A DNA stretch of 10,473 bases from CAUZEO01 sp963578625 (GCA_963578625.1 CAUZEO010000176.1:1-10473), one strand, 5' to 3'; counted from the first letter of the stretch, positions 1 to 8,048 are shown. Translations and numbers: made by a program. Notes: generated from the sequence alone by a model not told the origin.

Positions 1-1519
1 AGGAGAGGTTGAGGTAGTCTCCGCTGGCTTCGACGGCGTCATGCATCAGGTTTACGTACGCCAGGAGATGCTCACCCATCGGGCCGTAGAACCCTTTGCA
101 GAATTCCTCGATCAGGTCCTGGGCATCTAGGTACGGATTCCACATCATCCGCGCCATCAGCCAGGCCCGAAGTTCCGGCATTTCGCAGCCCGGGGTGTCC
201 GACTCCACAAGCAGCCCGGTCACGTTATGTTCGACCATGAAACGAATGTTCTTCCCGAACGTGCGCAAATTCGGGTGCGGCAGGCGGTGATAGGTGAAAT
301 TGACGGCGTAGTCCCAGACGTAAAGTCGATTGCAGACCTTCGACCACCCCACCAGGTCTTCGTGAAACTGGTTGTGCCGCGGGTTGTCGTCGCGGCTCTC
401 GTACATCGGTGTATTGAAGGAACAACCAATCGAGGAAAGTTGGATCATGACGTCATCCCGGGGGCGCGTCTTCTTCGGCGGCGCCTGCGAATAGTGGTAC
501 GCCAGGGTCTGATACGTTACGTCGGGGAATTCCTTCTTGAGGTCCTCCACCACGGAGTTGACGAACTGAACAATCAATCCGGAAGGATTATCTTCTTCCT
601 CCGCGGCGGTGCATGGACCGCACATGCAGCGGTTTGGTTCACCTCCTTCATCAACCTGCGAAATGGAAAAGAGGTCGGCCCAGGGGTGCCACCACAATGC
701 GAGACGGCAGTTCTTGACTAACTCTTTTCGCATTTTCTCGTTGGTCAGGCAGAGCGACGTGTGCTTGTTTTTGGGTACCGAGTGCACACGCTTGCCGTCG
801 ATCAGGCTGTAGTACTCTGGGTGGTCTTCGTAGTAGATTTCAGGCGGCAGGAGAGTCCAGAAGGTGTGAGACGACCACTTGTTGTGCGCGATATAATTGA
901 ATTTCTTTTTTCCATCGATGGACTCCAAAGGCTGTTCGTAGCCATTCATCTTGTTCCGGGCAGCCCATGCGCCGGTGGTCTTGAATTGAAAGTCGCGGTA
1001 CTCCAAGAGGGGGACATACTTCACGTCCATGTCACCAATGACGAGAGTCGGTATGGAGGGAAGCGTGCTGGCCCCCTGTGCCCACCACCGGCATCCGATG
1101 GGGTTGTCCAGGAACGAGTACACCGCGTAGAGGGTTCCCCGCGGTTCGCCGCCGAAGAGCAGCAAATTGTCATCCGCGGTGCGAATAACGATCCCATCGG
1201 TTCCCAGACCCTCGGTATTCAGTTCCGGGTAGATCATGTTCACGGCCTGCTGTCCGACCAGGATATTCGGCCGATCCTCGGCTGGTGAGAACTGGACTTT
1301 GAAGTCGCCACCGGTGATCTTGACAAGATGTTTTGCCAGATCCTCCGCAGCTTGCCGCCGCGCCGACGTCGCCGCGCTATCGATTACGATTGCGACCTTT
1401 GCTTTTCCGTTTTCGGCAATCGTAAATGCGGGTGATTTCGTGAGGGCGGCGCAGGTAAATGTCAATGCGAGTACGAATGCCCATCCGGGAATGCCGCGAT
1501 GAAAACAACCAAGTTGCAC
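1..1519 (-). CDS. Secreted DUF4838-domain protein (3' end outside window)
   Basis: Read on the minus strand, 506 codons are open from a GTG at 1519 to the window edge, so the C-terminus is missing. Residues 1-28 look like a signal peptide (HRG, then a hydrophobic GWAFVLALTFTCAAL stretch). Residues 35-165 resemble the N-terminal alpha/beta domain found ahead of glycoside hydrolase catalytic domains (AAEDLAKHLVKITGG at 57-71, GCRWW at 142-146). Residues from about 170 on match DUF4838: a CxCxxC cluster (C298, C300, C303), VWDYAVNFTYH at 401-411, HPNLRTFGKNIRFM at 415-428 and LLVESD at 436-441. The family is thought to act on glycans, but I know of no defined reaction, and catalytic residues are not assignable here. 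GGGAG (1527-1531 on the complement) lies 7 bases before the GTG and supports this start; an in-frame GTG 12 codons upstream is less likely. It follows the propeller gene after 32 bases and is probably co-transcribed with it. Confidence 0.88.
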   Translation of the reverse strand, partial: MQLGCFHRGIPGWAFVLALTFTCAALTKSPAFTIAENGKAKVAIVIDSAATSARRQAAEDLAKHLVKITGGDFKVQFSPAEDRPNILVGQQAVNMIYPELNTEGLGTDGIVIRTADDNLLLFGGEPRGTLYAVYSFLDNPIGCRWWAQGASTLPSIPTLVIGDMDVKYVPLLEYRDFQFKTTGAWAARNKMNGYEQPLESIDGKKKFNYIAHNKWSSHTFWTLLPPEIYYEDHPEYYSLIDGKRVHSVPKNKHTSLCLTNEKMRKELVKNCRLALWWHPWADLFSISQVDEGGEPNRCMCGPCTAAEEEDNPSGLIVQFVNSVVEDLKKEFPDVTYQTLAYHYSQAPPKKTRPRDDVMIQLSSIGCSFNTPMYESRDDNPRHNQFHEDLVGWSKVCNRLYVWDYAVNFTYHRLPHPNLRTFGKNIRFMVEHNVTGLLVESDTPGCEMPELRAWLMARMMWNPYLDAQDLIEEFCKGFYGPMGEHLLAYVNLMHDAVEASGDYLNLS

Positions 1520-1551
1520 TTTGAATCTCCCGAGTGATTTTCGGTGGATGA

Positions 1552-3090
1552 TCACGAACAGAATTCAAAACCGTAGAGGAACGCCCGCTTCAGCGTAATC
1601 TTTGCTTGCTTCGATTCCGGTGGCGCCTGGGTCCCGCCGGTCCAGGAGACGCCGGCCGCTCGATGATCTCCGCGGAGAAGCGTGCAGTCGGCGCCGGTAA
1701 ATCCGGAAATCGGGCTGCCGTTGCCGTCCAGAAGCTCGACCTTGATGAATCCTTCGTCCAGACCGGGAATGGACGACTTTTTCGGCGGCCGCGTCACAAA
1801 GTTGAGATTCAGGGACTTGCCGGAAAGATCCTCCGGTTTGGTGATGGCCGTCCCGGGGGTAGGGCCGCCCGTGGATGACGCCAGGGCATACAGTCGGTCA
1901 ATGTCCCACGATGCCCGGCAAAGTGCCGTCGTAAAGGGAAGGAAGTGGGCTCCGTGATCAAGGGCCGTCTCCTGGTATCGAATGGGAATCGAGGGGGCCC
2001 GCGTATCCGAGACCTGCCGATGCGCGCCTTCGCTGCCGGCGTAGTAAATCCTGAGCGTATCTCCGTCCACCATCAGGTTCTTACTTTGCCAGATCATGCC
2101 TCCGCCGTAATCTCCGAGCGGACTATTTGCCATGCACGGATGGTGTCGGTCCGGGTACCACCACTGGCGTCCGTCTCTAGAGGCCACCATCCGAAGATCC
2201 AGGGTCTGGCTCAGCGGGTGATATGCCGACAAGGTCGCAATGTATCCGCCGGGAACTTTCAGTGGTACGCATTCCATGAATTGCGTGTCGCGATGTTCAT
2301 TTTCGTCCCGGGCGATGACCATCACATCGTCCTTGGTCCACGCAATCCCGTCGTCGCTCAAGCAACGAAAGCACGTCCGGCGGGGGCAATCCTCCCACGG
2401 GGGGACGTGGTCGCCTTCCTGAAGCTCCGTTCCGGTACGGTAATAGCCAACGTAGCCTCCGCCTTCGCGGGCGTATACGAACAAGACATCACCCAGGATG
2501 CAACCCGTGATGGGACCGGCGACCCAGTCCCAATGTATCCCATCGCGCGAACGATAATGGTGATAGCCGTAGCCATGTGGCGATTTTGCGATCTCCGTGT
2601 CCGTCTGAAGCACCCACATCAGGTAGGGCCAGTCCGTTGCTTTCGGATCAATCAGCACCGACACATAGGCCTGCAACCCGAACTCCCAGGAAGGAAAGAT
2701 CAGGTTGGTTTTCTTGTGATCGCCGCACGAGTAGAGATCAAGCTCGGGACGGGTCCAGTTTATGCCGTCTTTGCTTTCGTAGTAGCAGATGCTTCGATCC
2801 CGGTCGTTGGCGATCGAAGTCCATCCATTTGGCCATCCTTCGTCCGTCTCCTCGGGAGGTGTGCCGACGATCCATGCCTTGAACAGGCCGTCAATTGGAT
2901 CCTTCAGAACAGTGCCATGAATCCCCACTCCTCCCCGGTCCCAGGGCCTTTCACCTTCCAGAAGCGGATTGTTCGGATCCTGCCTGGCAACCTCGACGCG
3001 CCATGCGCACAAATGCAGATCACTGAAGCAATCCGGCATCAGCAGCGGCATTCTGGGTGATTCCGGGTCCGGATTCAATTCACTATTCAT
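1552..3090 (-). CDS. GH32/GH43-like five-bladed beta-propeller protein
   Basis: A complete 512-residue protein with no signal peptide, so predicted cytoplasmic unless it is exported in another way. Four copies of a blade motif S-x-D-G-x-x-W are visible at residues 106-112 (SKDGINW), 181-187 (SRDGIHW), 245-251 (SDDGIAW) and 304-310 (SRDGRQW). These are typical of glycosidase-like propellers related to GH32, GH43 and GH117. After about residue 415 comes a small beta-rich domain (GKSLNLNF, GFIKVELLDGNGSPISGF, then LKRAFLYGFEF near the end) that commonly closes such proteins in Planctomycetota-type bacteria. The reaction is unknown: I cannot identify the catalytic acid triad with certainty, so it could be a hydrolase or a non-catalytic glycan-binding protein. 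The ATG at 3090 is preceded by AGGAAA about ten bases upstream. It is the first gene of a minus-strand pair with the DUF4838 gene, which suggests joint action on one polysaccharide or glycoside. Confidence 0.82.
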   Translation of the reverse strand: MNSELNPDPESPRMPLLMPDCFSDLHLCAWRVEVARQDPNNPLLEGERPWDRGGVGIHGTVLKDPIDGLFKAWIVGTPPEETDEGWPNGWTSIANDRDRSICYYESKDGINWTRPELDLYSCGDHKKTNLIFPSWEFGLQAYVSVLIDPKATDWPYLMWVLQTDTEIAKSPHGYGYHHYRSRDGIHWDWVAGPITGCILGDVLFVYAREGGGYVGYYRTGTELQEGDHVPPWEDCPRRTCFRCLSDDGIAWTKDDVMVIARDENEHRDTQFMECVPLKVPGGYIATLSAYHPLSQTLDLRMVASRDGRQWWYPDRHHPCMANSPLGDYGGGMIWQSKNLMVDGDTLRIYYAGSEGAHRQVSDTRAPSIPIRYQETALDHGAHFLPFTTALCRASWDIDRLYALASSTGGPTPGTAITKPEDLSGKSLNLNFVTRPPKKSSIPGLDEGFIKVELLDGNGSPISGFTGADCTLLRGDHRAAGVSWTGGTQAPPESKQAKITLKRAFLYGFEFCS

Positions 3091-3114
3091 GATGGTCTAT
3101 TTCCTGTCGTTTCC

Positions 3115-3171
3115 GTTGAACTGCACTAGGTGAGGAACGTGGTTGCCCCGCGAACTCACACCGAGTTCAAC
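3115..3171. promoter_or_regulatory. Candidate operator: three GAACT half-sites upstream of the propeller operon
   Basis: GAACTC (3152-3157) and GAGTTC (3163-3168) form a perfect 6-bp inverted repeat around a 5-base spacer. A third half-site lies at 3118-3122, and the 7-mers GTTGAAC (3115-3121) and GTTCAAC (3165-3171) are exact reverse complements. The sites lie 25-80 bases before the start codon of the minus-strand operon, where a repressor or activator could bind. No regulator gene is visible in the window, and a short RNA hairpin in the leader is an equally possible reading. Confidence 0.35.
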
Positions 3172-3173
3172 AT
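3156..3173 (-). other. Possible five-codon leader ORF before the propeller operon
   Basis: On the minus strand a perfect GGAGG (complement of 3181-3185) sits 7 bases before an ATG (3173-3171) that opens a five-codon frame, M-L-N-S-V, then TGA. The frame lies within the GAACTC/GAGTTC inverted repeat and ends 65 bases before the propeller gene. It could be a translated leader peptide, a relic start, or chance. The peptide has no run of one amino acid as expected for classical attenuation. Confidence 0.2.
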
Positions 3174-3359
3174 AGATTTGCCTCCGTGGTATACATTTTT
3201 TATTTCAGCGAAGTAGTTTTGAGTAAGGCTCTGGACCGAATGTCCTTATCGGTCTGTATACCTGACGAGGAGCTGCGCGATGGAATTGTGCCCTCTTACA
3301 AGATCGTAAGGGCGTCAGTACTGCAATCATGCCAAATCTCCCTCAAGCTGCCATCCGTG

Positions 3360-4206
3360 ATGAAATTCGATTTCAGGTTTCGATTCGGCGCATTGGTAGT
3401 CGTAGGCCTCGCCGTATTCTCCCATGGATTCGACGTTCGTGCGGAACGGTCGCCGCCGAGCTGTTGGGATGCAGTATTTCAAATCGGGTACGATCCCCCC
3501 GTTGAGAAGGTGAATCACACGCTCTACGCCGATCGGGTGCTGGCATTGGATTTGTTTTTGAAGCAACGCGAGATGGTTTGTTGGCCGACCCATCCGTCCG
3601 CAGAACCCTGCGCGACACGCAGAGCAGCGTCCGGGGTCTGAATGCCGAGCGATTGTATCGCCTGATGACGCACCACGATTCGAATAGCAAGTGGCGAGGC
3701 ATTGGGTTTCGTGGCGGTATCCGGGACGGTGCCAGGGGGAAGCACGTTGGCGAAAAAAATCCTGGCCTCTCTGCAAACGGATTTTCCGGCGCTGTATGAG
3801 CTGATCACACGATCTGTCCAGGTACAGGCCATCGTTGATGAGATTGAACCGGATGGGTGGTCGGTGCGTTTCGACCTGCGCCTCGCATTCGATGACGCGG
3901 CTCTGAAGCGCTCTTATCTTTATTTGGGCCCGGGCGCTCCGCCGCCAGGGGAAGGTGATGGAATCGGATTTTTAATTGTTCGACGAGGAGGGTTGCATTC
4001 TTCTACGGGTGACGTCCAACCGGGAAGGATCCGCGCTGCGGTTACAGGTCCGTGCCAGGAACAATCTGCTTCTCCCTCTCGTTTCATCAGGTGGCGGTAT
4101 CGAGCACGCGTTGGACATGACGTCCGGGACGAAAAACTCCCTTCTTGAGCCGCTACAAAACGGGCCAGGTCGAAGGGGGCTATTGATTCCGGAGTCGAAG
4201 TCATGA
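3360..4206 (+). pseudogene. Frameshifted gene for an exported protein of unknown family
   Basis: A coding-like reading exists across this stretch only if the frame changes three times. It begins at ATG 3360 with a signal peptide (MKFDFRFRF, then hydrophobic GALVVVGLAVF, then DVRA). It continues in that frame to about 3571 (QRE), moves to the -1 frame (LADPSVRRTLRDTQ, LYRLMTHHDSNSKW), returns to the first frame near 3705 by skipping one base (VAVSGTVPGGSTLAKKILA, DEIEPDGWSVRFDL), and near 3975, beside a run of five T, skips another base (LFDEEGCILLRVTSN, RLQVRARNNLLLPL) to end with TGA at 4204-4206. The restored product is about 280 residues. I recognise no family. Neighbouring genes are intact, which argues for real decay rather than poor sequence, but base errors cannot be excluded. 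The shift positions are approximate. A same-frame extension upstream to 3186 lacks a convincing start. Confidence 0.55.
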
Positions 4207-4223
4207 TGAAAGCAATTTGTGGG

Positions 4224-5024
4224 CTAAATCCCCATTCCCATCAGGTTTTCGTAGCTGATGGCAATGCTTTTGAAAGGGTCGTTGGTCATGGGGCAGTCGT
4301 CCTGTTCAACGATCCACATCTTGACGCCGGCCGTTTTTGCGGCTTTTACGATCGCGGACCAGTTGAGGCCGCCCTCGCCAACCGCCCGCCACACGGGGTC
4401 GTGCAGAAGTACCCCCCAGTCCTTCGCGTGGACCTGGTCGACGCGTCCCTTTACCATTGCCAGCACATCGACTGGATCGTACGCACCCCGGCTCACCCAA
4501 CCGAGGTCGAGTTCGCTCTGCAAATACCTCGGGTCGCTGTTCTCCATGAGAATCTCGAAACGCGTCCGGCCGCCTTTCCCTCCTCGGACGCCCAGCTTTT
4601 CGAATTCGAACGCATGGTTGTGATACTGCAGATGGATGCCTTCGCGGAGTAGCTTGCGGCCAATCTTATTGCATTCCTTGGCAAACGATTTCCACGTCTG
4701 AAGGTTGCCTTCTCCGTACGAGAAGCTGGGAATTGCAATATGGCTGCAGCCGTAGGCCTTGACGCGATCTATGACCCGATCCGTGCTGCTCCGAAATTCT
4801 TCCAGACCATAGTGGCTCCCAATAATTTTCAGTCCGGCATCGTCGGCCATTTTCCGCATTTCCCCGGGATCCAGGGAAATGAAAGCTCCGGCTGAAACCT
4901 GAATGTTCTCGTACCCGATTTTGCGGATGCGCTTAAGCGTCCTGGCGGCTTGCGCCGGTGTCGCGGCAAAGTCCCGTAGCGTGTAGAGAATGACTGCAAT
5001 TTTGGATGATTTGGAATTCGGCAT
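4224..5024 (-). CDS. Sugar phosphate isomerase/epimerase family TIM-barrel protein
   Basis: A 266-residue protein of the xylose-isomerase-like TIM-barrel superfamily (AP endonuclease family 2 fold), close to the usual length of about 260-280. Recognisable stretches are IAVILYTLRDF (9-19), the HNHAFEFEK block (135-143), ELDLGWVSRGAYDPV (171-185), QVHAKDW (197-203), GEGGLNW (216-222) and IVEQDDC (238-244), ending in the typical SYENLMG. E140, D173, H199 and E240 are the likely divalent metal ligands by analogy with the family. Members isomerise or epimerise sugars or act on keto-sugars and keto-glycosides; the substrate cannot be read here. No signal peptide is present, so it is cytoplasmic. 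ATG 5024 is chosen because AAGGA (complement of 5029-5033) precedes it and family homology begins there; upstream in-frame ATGs at 5057 and 5120 lack a good ribosome site. It converges with the frameshifted gene, 17 bases apart. Confidence 0.87.
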   Translation of the reverse strand: MPNSKSSKIAVILYTLRDFAATPAQAARTLKRIRKIGYENIQVSAGAFISLDPGEMRKMADDAGLKIIGSHYGLEEFRSSTDRVIDRVKAYGCSHIAIPSFSYGEGNLQTWKSFAKECNKIGRKLLREGIHLQYHNHAFEFEKLGVRGGKGGRTRFEILMENSDPRYLQSELDLGWVSRGAYDPVDVLAMVKGRVDQVHAKDWGVLLHDPVWRAVGEGGLNWSAIVKAAKTAGVKMWIVEQDDCPMTNDPFKSIAISYENLMGMGI

Positions 5025-5208
5025 CTGGTCCTTACCCTTTTTAAATGATGATGACATCTTCGGTCGTCCCCGACAAGTGTATCCTCCATCGTCGGTTCGC
5101 CGGCCGCTTCGAGGGCCCATTTCTTATCGCTTCGTAAGCTTTCCGATTCAACTATGGTAGACCATGGCTTGCGCGATCTGCGGCCGGCTGAGGCAAGGTG
5201 TTTGCTCG

Positions 5209-5237
5209 ATTATAGTTTGATTTTCTTGTTGCGTCTG
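5209..5237 (-). promoter_or_regulatory. Possible promoter for the sugar isomerase gene
   Basis: The complement of 5209-5214 reads TATAAT, a perfect -10 box in the minus direction. The hexamer 17 bases upstream (complement of 5232-5237) is CAGACG and matches TTGACA at three positions only. It would give a leader of about 180 bases before the ATG at 5024. The call rests almost entirely on the -10 box. Confidence 0.3.
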
Positions 5238-5345
5238 TGCAGACCTGTGCAATCCTCTTCGGTGTATCGCGTTTTGCGCAGGGGTGATGTCATTGTAGAT
5301 CAGTTGAATTTACATTCAGTACGCATTCTTTGCCCATAAGTGCAT

Positions 5346-5350
5346 GGAGG
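5346..5350 (+). promoter_or_regulatory. Ribosome binding site fixing a TTG start
   Basis: A perfect GGAGG ends 6 bases before the TTG at 5357, the only well-placed start in the frame of the radical SAM protein. The in-frame TTG at 5330 has no comparable signal. Confidence 0.75.
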
Positions 5351-5356
5351 TCCGAT

Positions 5357-7111
5357 TTGACTGAAAAGAGGGTGTTTCATCTCGTTCTCATTAAGCCGTC
5401 TCATTACGACGTTAATGGATATGTAATTCAATGGGTGCGTTCGACGATGCCTGCGAATAGCCTGGCGATCCTGTACGGCCTGGCGCTCGACTGCTCCAAG
5501 AGGAAGGTCCTGGGGGAAGACGTCGAGCTTCGTCTGCAAGCCTTTGATGAAACCCATGATCGGATCCGTCCCGACAAACTTGCTCAGATGATTCATGAAT
5601 CGGGTGGGCACGGCCTCGTTGCACTCGTGGGAGTACAATCCAACCAGTTTCCCAGGGCAATGGACCTCGCGCGCCAGTTTCGAATGCAGGACATACAGGT
5701 CTGCATAGGTGGTTTCCACGTAAGCGGATGTTTGTCGATGTTGCCCGGCATTCCCGCGGATTTGCAGGAGGCCATGGATCTGGGCATTTCGCTCTTTGCC
5801 GGCGAATTGGAGGGTCGGTTCGACTCCTTGCTGCAGGAGGCGTATCGGCGCGAGATGACTCCACTGCACAATTTCATGGATGATCTGCCGGGATTGGAAG
5901 GTAGCGTCATTCCCTTTCTCCCTGCCGACGTTATTCATCGTCGAACCGGTGCGCGAACAAGTTTCGATGCCGGTCGAGGATGTCCGTTTCAATGCAGCTT
6001 CTGCACCATAATCAATGTGCAGGGAAGAAAATCGAGACGTCGCAGCGCGGACGATGTCGAGCACATCATTCGGATCAATGCCGAGCAGGGCGTCACCAAC
6101 TTCTTTATCAGTGACGACAATTTCGCCCGAAACCGGGATTGGGAGGTGGTGCTGGATCGGATCATCCAGCTGAAGGAAGAAGAGGGCATGCCCATCCGGT
6201 TACTCATCCAGGTCGATACGCTGTGTCACAAAATCAAGAATTTCGTGGAGAAGTGTGGTCGGGCCGGGGTAGATCGTGTCTTCATCGGACTGGAGAACAT
6301 CAATCGGGAGTCGCTGGTCGGCGCGAAGAAACTCCAGAACAGAATTTCCGAATATCGCATCATGCTCCAGGCGTGGCATAGCGTGGGGGCCGTTACGTAT
6401 GCGGGGTATATCCTCGGGTTCCCCATCGACACCCCGGAGAGCATCCGCCGGGACATCGGCATCATTCAACGGGAGTTGCCGATCGATATGCTGGAGTTTT
6501 TCATCCTGACGCCATTGCCTGGATCCAAAGACCACCAGACGCTGTTTAGCGAGGGCGTAGAGATGGATCCGGACATGAACAAATATGACGTGACGCAAGT
6601 CACGACGGCCCATGCAAGGATGTCGAAGGAAGAATGGCAGAATGTCTATCACTCAGCATGGGACTGGTACTACACGCCGGACCACGCCGAGACCATCATG
6701 CGCCGGTCGATAGAGTGGGGTATGGATCCGAAGAAAATGCTTCTCAAACTCCTGAACTTCTACGCGACTCCGAAAATCGAAGGGGTTCACCCGCTGGAAG
6801 GCGGAATTTTTCGGAAGAAGTACCGGAAAGACAGGCGTCCAACCCTGCCCAGGGAAAACCCGTTTACGTTTTACACCCGTTACGGGTGGGAAATCTTAAG
6901 CAAACATGCACAGTACTTGATTATAGGGTTTTCTTACTATCGCCGCCTGCGTCGTGTGAGGAAAGGAATCTCCGGCGTAGGCGAGGTGGATATAGCCATG
7001 GTGCCGACGAGTGAAGAGGATGAGGAGTCACTGGAGATTCTGAATCTCAACTTGCCCGCCGCCAATGCCCCCCCCAGTGTCGATCCTGCAGTCGAAGTGG
7101 CCGCAGAGTAG
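5357..7111 (+). CDS. Cobalamin-binding-type radical SAM protein, function unknown
   Basis: A 584-residue protein with a TTG start. The radical SAM [4Fe-4S] motif CxxxCxxC is C209, C213, C216 (CPFQCSFC). Residues 1-170 look like a B12-binding Rossmann domain (LVLIKPSH near the start; IGGFHVSG at 117-124, like the GGxH signature of B12-dependent radical SAM enzymes). The SAM barrel shows FFISDDNFARNRDWE (249-263), VFIGLEN (308-314), YAGYILGFPIDTPESI (348-363) and FILTPLPGSKDH (382-393). From about 410 to 535 comes a conserved-looking helical region rich in aromatics and basic residues (YHSAWDWYYT, RYGWEILSKHAQYLI), then an acidic, proline- and alanine-rich tail (549-584) that is likely disordered. 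The overall pattern recalls a widespread family annotated only as radical SAM protein. A methylase or ring-forming enzyme for a lipid, tetrapyrrole or natural product is possible, but the substrate is unknown. It is followed by an exporter-like gene 82 bases later. Confidence 0.88.
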   Translation: MTEKRVFHLVLIKPSHYDVNGYVIQWVRSTMPANSLAILYGLALDCSKRKVLGEDVELRLQAFDETHDRIRPDKLAQMIHESGGHGLVALVGVQSNQFPRAMDLARQFRMQDIQVCIGGFHVSGCLSMLPGIPADLQEAMDLGISLFAGELEGRFDSLLQEAYRREMTPLHNFMDDLPGLEGSVIPFLPADVIHRRTGARTSFDAGRGCPFQCSFCTIINVQGRKSRRRSADDVEHIIRINAEQGVTNFFISDDNFARNRDWEVVLDRIIQLKEEEGMPIRLLIQVDTLCHKIKNFVEKCGRAGVDRVFIGLENINRESLVGAKKLQNRISEYRIMLQAWHSVGAVTYAGYILGFPIDTPESIRRDIGIIQRELPIDMLEFFILTPLPGSKDHQTLFSEGVEMDPDMNKYDVTQVTTAHARMSKEEWQNVYHSAWDWYYTPDHAETIMRRSIEWGMDPKKMLLKLLNFYATPKIEGVHPLEGGIFRKKYRKDRRPTLPRENPFTFYTRYGWEILSKHAQYLIIGFSYYRRLRRVRKGISGVGEVDIAMVPTSEEDEESLEILNLNLPAANAPPSVDPAVEVAAE

Positions 7112-7193
7112 CTGTCTCCCCCGTAGCTTGGGCTTCCAGGCCCGAACTGTGCAAGGGCAGGTCATGAAGTAGCGAATGGGTGGAGCCTAGCCT

Positions 7194-8048
7194 ATGTCCG
7201 TCGTTCTTCTCACTACCTTCGTGTTAATCGCATTTGCCGCGAACACTCTTCTCTGCCGCATGGCGCTCGGCGCAGATCTGATCGACCCGATGTCGTTCAC
7301 TGCCCTTCGCCTTGTCAGCGGCGCGCTGATCCTGATCCCGGTTTCTCGCCTGGTCGAAGAACCGGGAGCTTCGAAAGAGGTGAAAGGCTCCTGGGGGTCG
7401 GGGTTCGCGCTATTTTCTTACGCGGCAACCTATTCCCTGGCCTATGTATCGCTCAACACCGGCATGGGCGCGCTGATCCTGTTTGGCGCGGTCCAGGTGA
7501 CAATGATCGCAGCGGCGATGAAATCCGGCGATAGACTTTCGTCCAGGCAGTGGGGCGGCACATTCGCCGCACTCGGAGGCCTTATTTACCTCGTGTTTCC
7601 GGGGATTTCGGCTCCCGACCCGATTGGGGCGTTCCTGATGTCGGTCGCGGGAATCGCGTGGGGCGTGTATTCGATTCGCGGCAAAGGGGTCTTGGCGCCG
7701 GTTGCCATGACCTCGGGAAATTTCTCACGGTCCGCGCTCTTCGCCATCGCGGCGGCCGCGTTCGCGCTTTCGACGTATCGTTTTTCGGCAGCAGGCATCC
7801 TGCTTGCACTCACATCCGGGATTGTGACCTCCGGGCTTGGATATGTTCTATGGTACCGGGCATTGAGATCCTTATCGATGACCCAGGCATCCGTAGTGCA
7901 GTTACTGGTGCCCGTTCTCGCGGCGTTCGCCGGCGTGGTGTTTCTTGCAGAGCAACTTTCCGCGCGGCTGATTCTCGCCAGCGCGCTGATTCTGGGCGGG
8001 GTCGCGCTGGCGGTGGTTAAGCGTCGTGCCCCTTCCGGGCGTTCGTGA
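7194..8048 (+). CDS. EamA/DMT superfamily inner-membrane transporter
   Basis: A 284-residue membrane protein with about ten predicted transmembrane helices (roughly 3-22, 34-51, 69-87, 91-109, 118-136, 143-161, 179-195, 199-219, 232-252, 257-275), arranged as two five-helix EamA repeats, the usual layout and length of drug/metabolite transporters. The second repeat ends with the typical run GYVLWYRALRSLSM, QLLVPVLAAFAGVVFLAE and ASALILGGVAL, followed by a short basic tail. Family members export amino acids, nucleotides, metabolites or drugs; specificity cannot be predicted. ATG 7194 has GGAG (7182-7185) 8 bases upstream. It lies 82 bases after the radical SAM gene on the same strand with no clear terminator between them, so it may be co-transcribed and could export the product of that enzyme; this link is inference. 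Confidence 0.9.
   Translation: MSVVLLTTFVLIAFAANTLLCRMALGADLIDPMSFTALRLVSGALILIPVSRLVEEPGASKEVKGSWGSGFALFSYAATYSLAYVSLNTGMGALILFGAVQVTMIAAAMKSGDRLSSRQWGGTFAALGGLIYLVFPGISAPDPIGAFLMSVAGIAWGVYSIRGKGVLAPVAMTSGNFSRSALFAIAAAAFALSTYRFSAAGILLALTSGIVTSGLGYVLWYRALRSLSMTQASVVQLLVPVLAAFAGVVFLAEQLSARLILASALILGGVALAVVKRRAPSGRS

Larger units (their letters stand above)
5025..5356. other. Divergent intergenic region between the isomerase and radical SAM genes
   Basis: This 332-base stretch separates two genes that point away from each other and must hold promoters for both. Besides the possible minus-strand TATAAT box and the GGAGG ribosome site listed separately, I find no convincing plus-strand promoter, riboswitch or small RNA. 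TTGAAT at 5304-5309 could serve as a -35 box for the radical SAM gene, but no good -10 follows at 16-18 bases. Short open frames here lack coding character. Confidence 0.5.

Noticed and set aside
1945..3060. A 371-codon open frame on the plus strand
   Set aside because: It lies wholly antisense to the propeller gene, whose product shows four family motifs; the plus product has no recognisable domain.
5300..6064. A 254-codon open frame on the minus strand
   Set aside because: It overlaps the radical SAM gene, including its CxxxCxxC region, and has no domain pattern of its own.
7128..7147. Short inverted repeat TTGGGC/GCCCGAA after the radical SAM gene as a terminator
   Set aside because: The stem is only about six pairs with a wobble, and no T run follows.
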